From Oceanospirillaceae bacterium (lineage in GTDB: Bacteria; Pseudomonadota; Gammaproteobacteria; Pseudomonadales; Balneatricaceae): a stretch of DNA of 64,000 nt. The notes under the pieces are model-generated. The model ran no database searches. It saw only the letters and a list, made by a program, of their open reading frames with translations, and had not been told where the DNA came from. Every line of letters starts with the position of its first letter. The first letter of the stretch is position 1. The stretch is taken from assembly GCA_029938085.1 (NCBI GenBank), contig JAPYOS010000004.1:186001-250000 (forward strand), in the 5' to 3' direction. Below are positions 45,709 to 54,406 of the stretch, one piece after another. The translations under genes were made by a program, and so were the position numbers.

Positions 45709-46040
45709 CTGGGCGTTTTCCATATATGGCTGTTGACTGCACTCGGCTTTGGCGTTGCTGCAACTGACGGCTCGGCAGGTGCTCGAGAGGACGTATTAAA
45801 CTGAGGTTTAAGGGGTTTGCCACGGATAATGGCATACACATACAACGACTCTACTTTATCTCTAGCCCATTGGGTTTTACGCAAAAATTTGAGGCTAGAC
45901 TTAACCGTAGGGTTAGAACGAAAACAGTTGATATTGACCTGTTCTGCAAGCGTTTCCCAGCCAAATGTGTCCACTAGGTCGGTTACAACTTGCTCAAGTT
46001 TTACGCCGTGTAGCGGGTTACGGGGTTGGTCATTACTCAT
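45705..46040 (-). CDS. VF530-family (DUF2132) small DNA-binding-like protein
   Basis: A 111-residue protein with the VF530 core: NPLHGVKLEQVVTDLVDTFG, then NINCFRSNPTVKSSLKFL and RKTQWARDKVESLYVY. The fold solved for a Vibrio member resembles the SAP/winged helical DNA-binding class, hence the family's usual description; actual function is unknown. After residue 75 there is a Pro/Ser-rich tail not usually present. It is coupled by an ATGA overlap to the membrane-protein gene upstream. Confidence 0.8.
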   Translation of the reverse strand: MSNDQPRNPLHGVKLEQVVTDLVDTFGWETLAEQVNINCFRSNPTVKSSLKFLRKTQWARDKVESLYVYAIIRGKPLKPQFNTSSRAPAEPSVAATPKPSAVNSHIWKTPS

Positions 46041-46681
46041 AATTGTTGTGCCTGTCTATATTTTGTTAGCGAAAATAGTAAACCACCCAATATCAGGTAG
46101 ACCATACACAGTGCCAAGGCATTGATGATGGTTTGACTGTAGCCGATTTGTGAAACATTGATAAAATAATAGGGGTAAGTGTCGCCCAGTAAACCCCGAA
46201 TTAACACATACACAAAATACCCCAGCGGGTATATAGTCCAGCGTATGGGGTCCAACTTATGTAAGGGCAGTCGAGGCGGGAACACGATCCAAAACAGCAC
46301 CAAACTAACCGGCGTAATATAGTGCAATAAGTAATCCGCAACCAGTTGTAACCCTTCGGGGTGCCAAACATGGCGTAATAAAACGTGATAGGCCAAGCCA
46401 ACAAATAATATCGCCGTTACCGCACACCCCATCACCACCGGTGTTGAAAACCATTGACCCAATTTTGACTGCCTAAAAAGGCATGGCACGGTAGCCACCA
46501 AGGCCACAAATATATTAGTCAATATGGTGAAGTAAGCAAAATACCTCACTAAACCATTAATCACACCCCTGCCGTCTAGCACTGCGTTAGACAAAGAAAT
46601 ATACAATTGTAATAAGACACCGCACCAGGCCAAAACGGCCACTATAACTACGGCTTTTTGAGCCGCTTTTTGGGTATTCAT
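46037..46681 (-). CDS. Pr6Pr-family membrane protein
   Basis: A 214-residue protein with about six membrane helices, resembling the bacterial Pr6Pr/FAR-17a/AIG1-like group: RYFAYFTILTNIFVALV, the DYLLHYITPVSLVLFWIVF segment and the GYFVYVLIRGLLGDTYPYYF stretch before the last helix. The ATG is chosen with GAAG upstream; an in-frame GTG four codons earlier is possible. Eukaryotic relatives hydrolyse bioactive lipids; nothing is known for bacterial ones. It forms an operon with the VF530-like gene. Confidence 0.75.
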   Translation of the reverse strand: MNTQKAAQKAVVIVAVLAWCGVLLQLYISLSNAVLDGRGVINGLVRYFAYFTILTNIFVALVATVPCLFRQSKLGQWFSTPVVMGCAVTAILFVGLAYHVLLRHVWHPEGLQLVADYLLHYITPVSLVLFWIVFPPRLPLHKLDPIRWTIYPLGYFVYVLIRGLLGDTYPYYFINVSQIGYSQTIINALALCMVYLILGGLLFSLTKYRQAQQL

Positions 46682-46899
46682 AATTTGCTTCACATCACTC
46701 TTAAGGCGCTATATTATCACCAACGTTAGGCCCCTAACCACTGGTATTACTCCTGCCTGAGGCCAGACACTTGCCAACGTCAGCTATGAAGTGGCGTAAA
46801 AACCTATCAACAAAGGTTCAACTTTCGTCCATAAACTGTGCCTGTGCGACGCCAACTATCGTTATTTTGTCATTCAGGCTTTTTTTCGGCAATACCTGC

Positions 46900-46928
46900 T
46901 TTTCCTGTCTATAGTTAATCCGTATAAT
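46900..46928 (+). promoter_or_regulatory. Candidate promoter of the livGFHM operon
   Basis: A perfect TATAAT (46923-46928) preceded at 17 bases by TTTTCC, a poor -35. It lies about 135 bases before livG in the 380-base gap. The rest of the gap (46682-47062) shows no further gene or strong structure. Confidence 0.4.
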
Positions 46929-47062
46929 CACGCCAATATGAAGCCGTCCCTTGCGCCGGTTTTGTTGCAACTAACCATAATTAAAATAACGATACGTGTT
47001 GGCCTATTCGCTTACCTGCTTAAAGGCCCAACCTAGACACTCTGCAGACAACGGGATCACAC

Positions 47063-47845
47063 ATGATCAAAGTCGAATCAGTGAGTAAACGTTTTGGTGG
47101 CGTACATGCCGTCAATAACGCCTCCATCGAAATCGCCAAAGGCTCCATCACTGGACTCATCGGCCCTAACGGGGCTGGTAAAACCACTCTTTTTAACATG
47201 ATTGCTGGTAACTTAGCACCAACATCGGGGCACATTTACCTTGATGGTGAAGATGTCACCGGCGTACCCCCCTATGAATTATTTCATAAGGGATTGCTAC
47301 GCACTTTCCAAATCGCCCATGAGTTTGGCACCTTAACGGTGCTAGAAAACTTAATGATGGTACCTTCGCAGCAAGCAGGGGAAAACCTCATGGACGCTTG
47401 GTTCCGCCCCTCTATGGTGCGAGAACAAGAAAACAAGGTACGCGAAAAGGCCATGGAAGTGATCGACTTCCTTAACTTAGGTCATGTGGCTCAAGAGCTT
47501 GCTGGCAATCTTTCTGGCGGCCAAAAGAAGCTACTTGAACTAGGCCGCACCATGATGGTCGATGCCAAAGTGGTATTGCTAGACGAAGTAGGCGCTGGCG
47601 TTAACCGCTCCCTATTACGTGAAATTGGAGAAGCCATCGTCCGTTTGAACCAAGAAAAGGGTTATACCTTTTGTATGATTGAACACGACATGGACTTTAT
47701 TGGCCGTTTGTGTGACCCCGTAATCGTCATGGCCGAAGGCGCAGTATTAGCCCAAGGCACAGCGGCAGAAGTAATTGCCAACGAGGCCGTCATTGAAGCT
47801 TACTTAGGCACTGGCCTTAAAAACAAGCCGGAGGCTAAAGCATGA
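47063..47845 (+). CDS. livG: Branched-chain amino-acid-type ABC transporter, ATP-binding protein LivG
   Basis: First ATPase of a HAAT-family importer, 260 residues. Walker A GPNGAGKTTLFNMIAG, LivG-type EDVTGVPPYELFHKGLLRTFQIAHEFGTLTVLENL, signature NLSGGQKKLLELGRTMM and Walker B VVLLDEVGAGVN, with the LivG-type H-loop MIEHDMDFIG. The D-loop reads EVGAGVN instead of the common EPxAGLN, a small departure. Overlaps livF by four bases. The substrate may be an amino acid, urea or a short amide; genes for UrtD/UrtE proteins look similar. Confidence 0.9.
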   Translation: MIKVESVSKRFGGVHAVNNASIEIAKGSITGLIGPNGAGKTTLFNMIAGNLAPTSGHIYLDGEDVTGVPPYELFHKGLLRTFQIAHEFGTLTVLENLMMVPSQQAGENLMDAWFRPSMVREQENKVREKAMEVIDFLNLGHVAQELAGNLSGGQKKLLELGRTMMVDAKVVLLDEVGAGVNRSLLREIGEAIVRLNQEKGYTFCMIEHDMDFIGRLCDPVIVMAEGAVLAQGTAAEVIANEAVIEAYLGTGLKNKPEAKA

Positions 47846-48546
47846 GCTATCTAATTGCAGATCAGTTGCGCGGTGGCTACGGCGGCGCAGACATCCTTAA
47901 TGGCTGTTCTTTGTCGGTAGACAAAGGTGAAGTGGCCGTGATTGTTGGCCCCAACGGTGCAGGCAAGTCCACCGCCATGAAAGCCTTATTAGGCATGCTA
48001 GACCTACGCGAAGGCAGCGTAACCCTAGGTGGCAAAGACATTACTCACATGTCTCCCCAAGACCGCGTAGGCCAAGGCATTGCCTTTGTACCTCAGACCC
48101 ATAACGTGTTTGCGGGCATGACGGTAGAAGAAAATCTAGAAATGGGTGCCTTTCTACGCAACGACGACATTACTGGCACTATGGAGCAAATCTACGACCT
48201 GTTCCCTATTTTAAAAGAGAAGCGTCGCCAAAATGCGGGCGAACTTTCCGGTGGTCAGCGTCAGCAAGTTGCTGTAGGCCGCGCCATGATGACTCAGCCA
48301 AGCGTACTCATGCTGGATGAGCCTACCGCAGGTGTGTCGCCGATTGTAATGGACGAATTGTTTGACCGTATCTTAGAAGTAAAACAACAGGGCATTGCCG
48401 TGTTAATGGTTGAACAAAACGCCGCCCAAGCCCTAAACATTGCCGACAAAGGTTATGTACTGGTTTCAGGCGCTAACAAACATACGGGCAGTGGTGAAGA
48501 ACTACTGGCTGATCCTGTGGTGCGTCGCACCTTCTTGGGGGGTTAA
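47842..48546 (+). CDS. livF: ABC transporter ATP-binding protein LivF
   Basis: Second ATPase of the importer, 234 residues. Walker A GPNGAGKSTAMKALLG, signature ELSGGQRQQVAVGRAMM, Walker B VLMLDEPTAGVSP and MVEQNAAQALNIADKGYVL are typical of LivF. Starts within the livG stop (ATGA). Five bases later the first permease gene begins, so the operon is tightly coupled. Confidence 0.92.
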   Translation: MSYLIADQLRGGYGGADILNGCSLSVDKGEVAVIVGPNGAGKSTAMKALLGMLDLREGSVTLGGKDITHMSPQDRVGQGIAFVPQTHNVFAGMTVEENLEMGAFLRNDDITGTMEQIYDLFPILKEKRRQNAGELSGGQRQQVAVGRAMMTQPSVLMLDEPTAGVSPIVMDELFDRILEVKQQGIAVLMVEQNAAQALNIADKGYVLVSGANKHTGSGEELLADPVVRRTFLGG

Positions 48547-48550
48547 TCTA

Positions 48551-49573
48551 ATGCCAGAATTTGTAGATATTTTAAACGCCATTGTATTATTTTCAAACTT
48601 TGTGCTAGTTCCTGCCATTTCTTATGGTGCCCAACTCGCACTAGGTGCGCTGGGCGTAACTTTAGTTTATAGCATCCTGCGTTTTTCCAACTTTGCCCAC
48701 GGCGACTTAATGGCATTTGGCACCATGTCAGTGATTCTAATAACCTGGGGATTTCAATCCATGGGCATAAGCTTTGGCCCATTACCTACGGCATTGCTGG
48801 CCCTGCCCTTTGGCATTTTATGTGCCATAGGCCTGAGTTTAATGTTTGATAAAACCGTGTATAAGTTTTACAGGGTTAAAAAAAGCGCGCCAGTGATCTT
48901 TGTGATCGTCTCCACTGGTGTAATGTTTATGACAAACGCCATCGTGCGCTTCATCATTGGGCCAAGTGACCAACGCTTTATGGACGGCACTAAGTTCATT
49001 TTTCGCCCCCGTGAATTTAAAGAGTTCACCGGTTTAAGCGAAGGCTTGGCACTAAAATCTACCCAAGTACTGACGTTAACTGTGGCGATTATTGCCGTAG
49101 CAGCTTTGTTCTACTTTTTGCAAAAAACCCGTACCGGCAAAGCCATGCGAGCGTTTTCTGACAACGAAGACTTAGCCCTACTGTCTGGCATCAACCCAGA
49201 CCGAGTCGTACTCATCACTTGGATCATTGTTGCGGCCCTAGCCACAACTGCTGGTACTTTGTATGGCCTAGACAAGAGCTTTAAACCGTTTACCTACTTT
49301 ATGCTACTGCTGCCAATGTTTGCGGCGGCTATTGTAGGAGGTATAGGCAGCCCTATAGGCGCCGTGGTGGGTGGTTTTGTGATTGCCTTCTCAGAAGTCA
49401 TTGTCACCTACGCTTACAAAAAATTCTTCATCTACCTAATGCCTGAATCGTTAGAACCTTCTGGCCTGATGCAGTTCTTATCCACCGATTATAAGTTTGC
49501 CGTGTCCTTTATCATCCTTGTGGTGGTGCTGTTAATGCGTCCAACAGGTATCTTTAAGGGGCAATCGATCTAA
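48551..49573 (+). CDS. livH: ABC transporter permease LivH
   Basis: A 340-residue permease with about eight helices; begins MPEFVDILNAIVLFSNF. A longer frame that starts inside livF adds 37 residues and is not credible. LivH signatures: LGALGVTLVYSILRFSNFAHGDLMAFG near residues 32-58 (shown here in part) and GKAMRAFSDNEDLALLSGI in the cytoplasmic coupling loop. Its last base is the first base of livM (TAATG). Confidence 0.92.
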   Translation: MPEFVDILNAIVLFSNFVLVPAISYGAQLALGALGVTLVYSILRFSNFAHGDLMAFGTMSVILITWGFQSMGISFGPLPTALLALPFGILCAIGLSLMFDKTVYKFYRVKKSAPVIFVIVSTGVMFMTNAIVRFIIGPSDQRFMDGTKFIFRPREFKEFTGLSEGLALKSTQVLTLTVAIIAVAALFYFLQKTRTGKAMRAFSDNEDLALLSGINPDRVVLITWIIVAALATTAGTLYGLDKSFKPFTYFMLLLPMFAAAIVGGIGSPIGAVVGGFVIAFSEVIVTYAYKKFFIYLMPESLEPSGLMQFLSTDYKFAVSFIILVVVLLMRPTGIFKGQSI

Positions 49574-50961
49574 TGAATGCACTATTGAGTCAACAAAATC
49601 GCGCGCCCTTAGCTTTTTCTTTGATGGCGTTACTTCTCATTGCCGTGGGTATGGGCCAGTCTTGGCCGTTTGCTCTGGCCATTATTAACCTATGCCTTAT
49701 TTCTGCCATTATGTCTTTAGGTGTTAACATTCAGTGGGGTTATGCTGGGCTGCTTAACTTAGGCGTTATGGGTTTTACTGCTCTAGGAGGCGTGGCCGCG
49801 GTACTTATCTCCGAAGCACCTGTACTTGAAGCTTGGTCGGTAGGTGGCCAAGGCATGGTGGTCAGCTTCATTCTAGTAGTCATCACCATCGTGCTGGCGA
49901 TATTAGTACACCGCAACATGACCAGTGGCTGGCCACGAAAAGCTGCCCTGTCGGTTTTATTTATAGGCGCTTATTTTACCATCAACCATTTTTACGAGCC
50001 TTCAGTACTGGCCATTGAAAACGTTAACCCAGCCACCATGGGCTTTTTAGGCGGTTTAGGTTTACCCATCATCTTCTCTTGGGTTGTAGGCGGAATAATG
50101 GCAGCAGGCGTGGCTTGGGTGATTGGTAAAATTACTTTAGGTTTACGGTCTGACTATTTGGCCATCGCTACCTTGGGTATTTCCGAAATCATCATTGCAG
50201 TGCTTAAAAACGAAGATTGGATCGCACGTGGCGTGAAGAACGTATCGGGACTAGACCGACGTCCGGTGCCCTACGAACTAGACCTTCAAACCAGCCCTTG
50301 GTTTATGGACATGATCGAATCCATGTTTAGCGGACGGTTAGCTCTGTTAAGTGACGTAGAACGGGTGACTGCCCTGAAGCAACTGATTATCCAAGGTTCC
50401 AGTGTATTTGTGAAGTTGTGTTACACAGGCCTATTCACGGTGGTATTGATCGCCATTTTAATGCTCAGCATTAAAGCCCTTAATTCACCTTGGGGCCGAA
50501 TGATGCGTGCTATTCGTGACAACGAAGAAGCTGCAAACGCCATGGGTAAAAACGTTGTACGCCAGCACTTACAAGTGTTCGTATTGGGCAGTGCGGTAGT
50601 TGGTATCGCTGGTGCCATGTTGGTAACCATAGATGGCATGTTTATTCCTACCGCATACCAACCATTACGCTTTACTTTCTTGATCTGGCTAATGGTCGTT
50701 ATCGGTGGCAGTGGTAATAACCTAGGTGCGGTATTCGGCGGCTTCTTTATCTGGTTTATGTGGATAGAAGCCGAACCTTTGTCCATGGCCTTTATGGATT
50801 TAGTGACCATGGGCATGGATCAAGCCAGCGACTTGCGTAACCATCTCCTTAAGAGTGCGCCCCACTTACGCTTGTTCATTATGGGTCTCACCTTGCTACT
50901 CACCATGCGCTTTATGCCTAAAGGCATTATTCCAGAAGAAACCCGCTTACACTCTGTGTAA
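49573..50961 (+). CDS. livM: ABC transporter permease LivM
   Basis: A 462-residue permease, longer than the usual 330-430 because of an extra soluble stretch between helices (about residues 215-260, DRRPVPYELDLQTSPW). The LivM hallmarks are NIQWGYAGLLNLGVMGF, LRSDYLAIATLGISEII and the coupling loop WGRMMRAIRDNEEAANAMGKN. Last gene of the operon; the stem GCCCTGAC-GAAA-GTCAGGGC follows 28 bases after its stop and may end transcription. Confidence 0.92.
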   Translation: MNALLSQQNRAPLAFSLMALLLIAVGMGQSWPFALAIINLCLISAIMSLGVNIQWGYAGLLNLGVMGFTALGGVAAVLISEAPVLEAWSVGGQGMVVSFILVVITIVLAILVHRNMTSGWPRKAALSVLFIGAYFTINHFYEPSVLAIENVNPATMGFLGGLGLPIIFSWVVGGIMAAGVAWVIGKITLGLRSDYLAIATLGISEIIIAVLKNEDWIARGVKNVSGLDRRPVPYELDLQTSPWFMDMIESMFSGRLALLSDVERVTALKQLIIQGSSVFVKLCYTGLFTVVLIAILMLSIKALNSPWGRMMRAIRDNEEAANAMGKNVVRQHLQVFVLGSAVVGIAGAMLVTIDGMFIPTAYQPLRFTFLIWLMVVIGGSGNNLGAVFGGFFIWFMWIEAEPLSMAFMDLVTMGMDQASDLRNHLLKSAPHLRLFIMGLTLLLTMRFMPKGIIPEETRLHSV

Positions 50962-50989
50962 GCGCCAGTCACCACCGTAGGTTACCGTC

Positions 50990-51038
50990 GCCCTGACGAA
51001 AGTCAGGGCCTTAGACAGATACCGGCATTCGCCGGTAT
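50990..51038. repeat. REP-type repeat between livM and truC
   Basis: Two perfect hairpins in a row: GCCCTGAC-GAAA-GTCAGGGC (50990-51009) and ATACCGGC-ATTC-GCCGGTAT (51019-51038). The second is the palindrome core with another spacer; the first is the companion hairpin. About 70 bases further on, ACCCTGAA...TTCAGGGT forms the last codons of truC, so the companion motif occurs twice here. Confidence 0.8.
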
Positions 51039-51100
51039 GACTTAGCTATATTTTTACGAACCTAGCACGACTAGGTCAAAACCCTTCTTTTCGAACAATG

Positions 51101-51838
51101 TCACCCTGAACTTAATTCAGGGTCTAACTGCCCCAACACCCCAGTAAAGTCTTCGGCTAACGGCGCATCAATCACCAATAAGCTGCCATCCTTTTGTGTC
51201 AGGATCATTTGTGTACACGCCAACCACAAACGTCCCACGCCAAAATAACCCTCACAAGCACGATTCAACAAACCCTTGCCATGACGAGAATCACCCACGA
51301 TCGGGTGGCCTATATGCTTTAAATGGCGCCTGAGTTGATGCTTGCGCCCGCTTACAGGCTGACACTGCATTAACGATAAACGCGTGGTCTCATAGCGGTC
51401 CACAGTCAACGGGATTTCAAACTCCTGTATACACTCCACATGGGTCAAGGCGGCTTTAGCTTCGCCATCACCTTTAACCCCTGCATAATCATCGGCCTCA
51501 TCTTTTAACGCATGATCAATAGACATGTGCTTAGGCCCGTAACCCCGCACTAAGGCTAAGTAGGTTTTTTGAATCCGATGCTGTTGAAACTGCTGGCCAT
51601 AAAAACTTGCGGCTTCTCTAGATAGCGCAAATAGCAAAACTCCAGAAGTCGGTTTATCTAACCGATGCAGAGGGTACACGTGCTGCCCAAGTTGATTGCG
51701 CAATTCTTGGACTGCAAACCTGGTTTCACGCTTGTCTATGGGACTGCGGTGCACCAATAAACCGCTGGGTTTATTTATAGCCACTAACTCCGCATCTTGA
51801 TAAATGATCGACAGCATAGGCTGCAGATTTTCACACAT
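51101..51838 (-). CDS. truC: tRNA pseudouridine(65) synthase TruC
   Basis: RluA-family enzyme of 245 residues modifying U65 of tRNA. LSIIYQDAELVAINKPSGLLVHRSPIDK (start shown in part) and catalytic D61 in HRLDKPTSG, then GRKHQLRRHLKHIGHPI, match E. coli TruC. There is no S4 domain, as expected. E. coli-like alignment would start at Met8; the first ATG has AGGG upstream, so the start is uncertain by seven residues. The last codons and stop (PELSSG) fall inside a REP-like inverted repeat. Confidence 0.88.
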   Translation of the reverse strand: MCENLQPMLSIIYQDAELVAINKPSGLLVHRSPIDKRETRFAVQELRNQLGQHVYPLHRLDKPTSGVLLFALSREAASFYGQQFQQHRIQKTYLALVRGYGPKHMSIDHALKDEADDYAGVKGDGEAKAALTHVECIQEFEIPLTVDRYETTRLSLMQCQPVSGRKHQLRRHLKHIGHPIVGDSRHGKGLLNRACEGYFGVGRLWLACTQMILTQKDGSLLVIDAPLAEDFTGVLGQLDPELSSG

Positions 51839-51861
51839 AATAATTGACCCTATTTAAAACC

Positions 51862-51899
51862 AAAAAGCCCGCCTTAGAGTAATCTAAGGCGGGCTTTTT
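51862..51899 (-). terminator. Strong intrinsic terminator after the binding-protein gene
   Basis: Perfect 17-base arms, AAAAAGCCCGCCTTAGA and TCTAAGGCGGGCTTTTT, around GTAA. On the minus strand the stem ends in a T run 20 bases past the binding-protein stop, isolating it from truC. Confidence 0.93.
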
Positions 51900-51918
51900 T
51901 AAGGCTTTAAGCTAGTGC

Positions 51919-53109
51919 TTAGTGAACCTTAACAGTAGTGAGTGCACCACCAGATACTTCTTGCTCTTTATAAGATCCAGCAGGGTCACCGTTCTCATCA
52001 AATTCTACGTTAGTAGCACCTTCGTAGTTAACCTGCCCGCCGTCTGCCAAGATCTGTAGACCTTTAGCCAATTCGCCAGGAAGGATGATTACGCCAGGAG
52101 CGTTAGCCACGTTGCTGATGTTAGCAACAATGCCCGCACGGTCAGCAGAACCAGCAGCTTGTATAGCAAGAGCTAACAATGCGCCAGCGTCATAGGATTG
52201 TGCAGCGTATGGAAGAGATCCGTCAAACCCAGCAGCAGCAGCTACGTCGTTAAACATTGCAGCGCCTTCAGACTCAGAACCAGGCAGTGTACCAAAGGTA
52301 CCTTCAATGCCGCCGTCTACGTCTAGCAGAGAATCGCCGATCATGCCGTCTCCAAGAATAAATCGATCAAATGCGCCAGAATCCAAAGAGGCTTGAATGA
52401 TGCCACGGCCGCCTTGGTCAATATAACCAAGAACCACCAACTCAGATGCGCCAGAAGCAGACAAAGCGCCAACTTCAGCAGAGTAGTCTGCTTTGCCATT
52501 TTCGTGTGCGGCTTCCATAGTGATGGTACCACCAGCGGCACGGTATGCAGTAGCAAATGCGTCTGCTAAGCCTTTACCATAGTCACCATTTTCATAAGTG
52601 AGCGCTACAGTGTCAATACCACGACCCAAAACGATGTCTGCCAATACAACACCCTGACGTGCGTCAGAAGGAGCAGTACGGAAGAATACGCCGTTGTCGT
52701 CGATGCTAGAAAGACCTGGAGAAGTAGCCGATGGAGAGATCATAGCAACACCGTTTGGCGCGCCTACGTTCTTGGCGATGGCACCGGTAACACCGGAACA
52801 GTCAGCACCCATGATGGCTACAACGTTGTCGGAGTTAACCAAACGTTCTGCAGCAGCGGTAGCAGCAGCAGCGTCTACACAAGTAGAGTCACCACGTACA
52901 GAAGTAATGCTTTCGCCACCAAGTAGCAAGCCAGAGTTAGACGCTTCGTTGAAAGCCAACTCAGCGCTGTCTGCCATTGCTGGAGTCAAAGATTCGATTG
53001 GACCAGTAAAGCCTAAGATAACACCAACTTTAATGTCTGCCTGAGCGGCGCCGGCGATTAACGATGCAGCTGCAGTAGCAAGAAGTGTCTTTTTAAATGT
53101 GTTTTGCAT
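51919..53109 (-). CDS. ABC transporter periplasmic binding protein, LivJ/LivK family
   Basis: A 396-residue exported binding protein: signal peptide MQNTFKKTLLATAAASLIAG ending AQA (cleavage about residue 24), then the Leu/Ile/Val-binding-type fold (KVGVILGFTGPIESLTPAMADS; VAIMGADCSGVTGAIAKN; SPSATSPGLS; YENGDYGKGLADAF). Cysteines near residues 76 and 104 match the disulfide common in this family. It is probably the receptor for the livGFHM transporter 1 kb away on the other strand. Its own promoter and strong terminator fit the high expression usual for binding proteins. Ligand unknown. AGAGGA precedes the ATG. Confidence 0.9.
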   Translation of the reverse strand: MQNTFKKTLLATAAASLIAGAAQADIKVGVILGFTGPIESLTPAMADSAELAFNEASNSGLLLGGESITSVRGDSTCVDAAAATAAAERLVNSDNVVAIMGADCSGVTGAIAKNVGAPNGVAMISPSATSPGLSSIDDNGVFFRTAPSDARQGVVLADIVLGRGIDTVALTYENGDYGKGLADAFATAYRAAGGTITMEAAHENGKADYSAEVGALSASGASELVVLGYIDQGGRGIIQASLDSGAFDRFILGDGMIGDSLLDVDGGIEGTFGTLPGSESEGAAMFNDVAAAAGFDGSLPYAAQSYDAGALLALAIQAAGSADRAGIVANISNVANAPGVIILPGELAKGLQILADGGQVNYEGATNVEFDENGDPAGSYKEQEVSGGALTTVKVH

Positions 53110-53440
53110 TAACGTATTCCTCTAGGAATTTTATATTTATATTATGGCATGGGTCACTTTCAACAAACGTTGAAGTAACCCGGTGTAGTCGTAAGCTAAT
53201 TGGTAGAACGAAACTACTGCCGGTCGTCGTACGGCATATGTGCCGCAGCGAAGAGCCGAGTATATCCGCTAGTAATACTCTATATCAAACCCTATTTGCG
53301 ACATCCAATTATAAAAAGTCACCTTTTGACACAAAAATCTCTATTTTGCCGTTAAAGCAGGTTTATTTCTAGACACTTAACACACAGCCAGATAACCTAC
53401 TACACTTACACATTGTTTGATTAATTAGATAGAGACTCCC
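53110..53440. promoter_or_regulatory. Divergent control region, binding-protein gene and metA
   Basis: About 330 gene-free bases. On the binding-protein side there is a hairpin, GGGT...ACCC enclosing ACTTTCAAC-AAAC-GTTGAAGT (53151-53181, one bulge), 42 bases before the start codon. Nearer the start, ATTCC-TAGA-GGAAT on the minus strand places the ribosome-binding site within a short stem. On the metA side there is an AT-rich tract (53300-53360). I see no SAM riboswitch. Confidence 0.45.
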
Positions 53441-54370
53441 ATGCCAATCCGTATTCCAGACGCCCTGCCTGCCACCAGTGTATTGCAACAGGAAAACGTG
53501 TTTGTAATGACGGAAACACAGGCATTAAAGCAAGATATTCGCCCGCTCAAGGTTATCATCCTCAACCTGATGCCCAAAAAGATCGAAACCGAAAACCAGA
53601 TTATGCGCTTATTGTCTAACTCGCCGCTGCAAGTAGACATTGAACTGTTGCGTATCGACAACCGTACCAGCAAGAATACCCCGTCTAAACACTTGAATAG
53701 TTTCTACCGTAATTTTGAGCAGATCAAACAGCACAATTACGACGGCCTAATTATTACCGGTGCACCCTTAGGTTTAGTGGCCTTTGAAGATGTTGTTTAT
53801 TGGCCCCAAGTGGATGAAATCATTCAATGGTCGCGCACCCACGTGACCTCAACCTTATTTTTATGCTGGGCCGCACAAGCTGGGCTCAAGTCTTTATATG
53901 GTTTACCCAAACAAACCCGTTCACAAAAACTATCGGGCATCTATCGCCAAAACGTTAACCCGGGGCATGACGCCCTCACCCGTGGATTTGACGATCACTT
54001 TTTGGCGCCACAATCACGTACGGCAGACTTCCCAGTAGACTACATCCAAGCCAACACCGACCTCACTGTGTTAGCCCAATCCGACGCCTCCGGCGCTTAC
54101 TTGATGACCAGTGAAGACCGCCGCCAGGTGTATATTACCGGTCACCCAGAATACGGCGCCCACACCTTGGCCGACGAGTATCATCGAGACCAAGCCGCAG
54201 GCTTGAACCCCATGTTACCGATTAACTATTTTCCCAACGATGACGTCACCGCCACGCCAAGGGCAACATGGCGCAGCCATGGGCATCTGTTTTTTAGCAA
54301 CTGGCTTAACTACTGTGTTTATCAAGCAACGCCGTTTGATTTAAAAGACATGCTACCCACGCTCGATTGA
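53441..54370 (+). CDS. metA: Homoserine O-succinyltransferase MetA
   Basis: First committed step of methionine synthesis: transfers an acyl group to the homoserine hydroxyl. In 309 residues, the nucleophile C142 lies in FLCWAAQA and the H234/E236 pair in GHPEY. Gly111 (TGAPLGLV) corresponds to the residue reported to favour succinyl-CoA over acetyl-CoA, so a succinyltransferase is predicted. The start [15 protein letters not shown] is the family one. It stands alone with its own promoter region; a REP palindrome follows its stop by 16 bases. Confidence 0.96.
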   Translation: MPIRIPDALPATSVLQQENVFVMTETQALKQDIRPLKVIILNLMPKKIETENQIMRLLSNSPLQVDIELLRIDNRTSKNTPSKHLNSFYRNFEQIKQHNYDGLIITGAPLGLVAFEDVVYWPQVDEIIQWSRTHVTSTLFLCWAAQAGLKSLYGLPKQTRSQKLSGIYRQNVNPGHDALTRGFDDHFLAPQSRTADFPVDYIQANTDLTVLAQSDASGAYLMTSEDRRQVYITGHPEYGAHTLADEYHRDQAAGLNPMLPINYFPNDDVTATPRATWRSHGHLFFSNWLNYCVYQATPFDLKDMLPTLD

Positions 54371-54386
54371 AGCACCACGTCCTGAG

Positions 54387-54406
54387 ATGCCGGCCTACGC
54401 CGGCAT
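54387..54406. repeat. REP-type palindrome at the pseudogene 3' end
   Basis: ATGCCGGC-CTAC-GCCGGCAT, the core palindrome in opposite orientation. On the minus strand its GTAG spacer provides the TAG stop of the truncated cysteine-synthase-like reading frame. Confidence 0.85.

Noticed and set aside
53181-53440. Possible SAM riboswitch ahead of metA
   Set aside because: I could not find the conserved core or a pseudoknot-compatible arrangement, and no terminator stem precedes the metA start.
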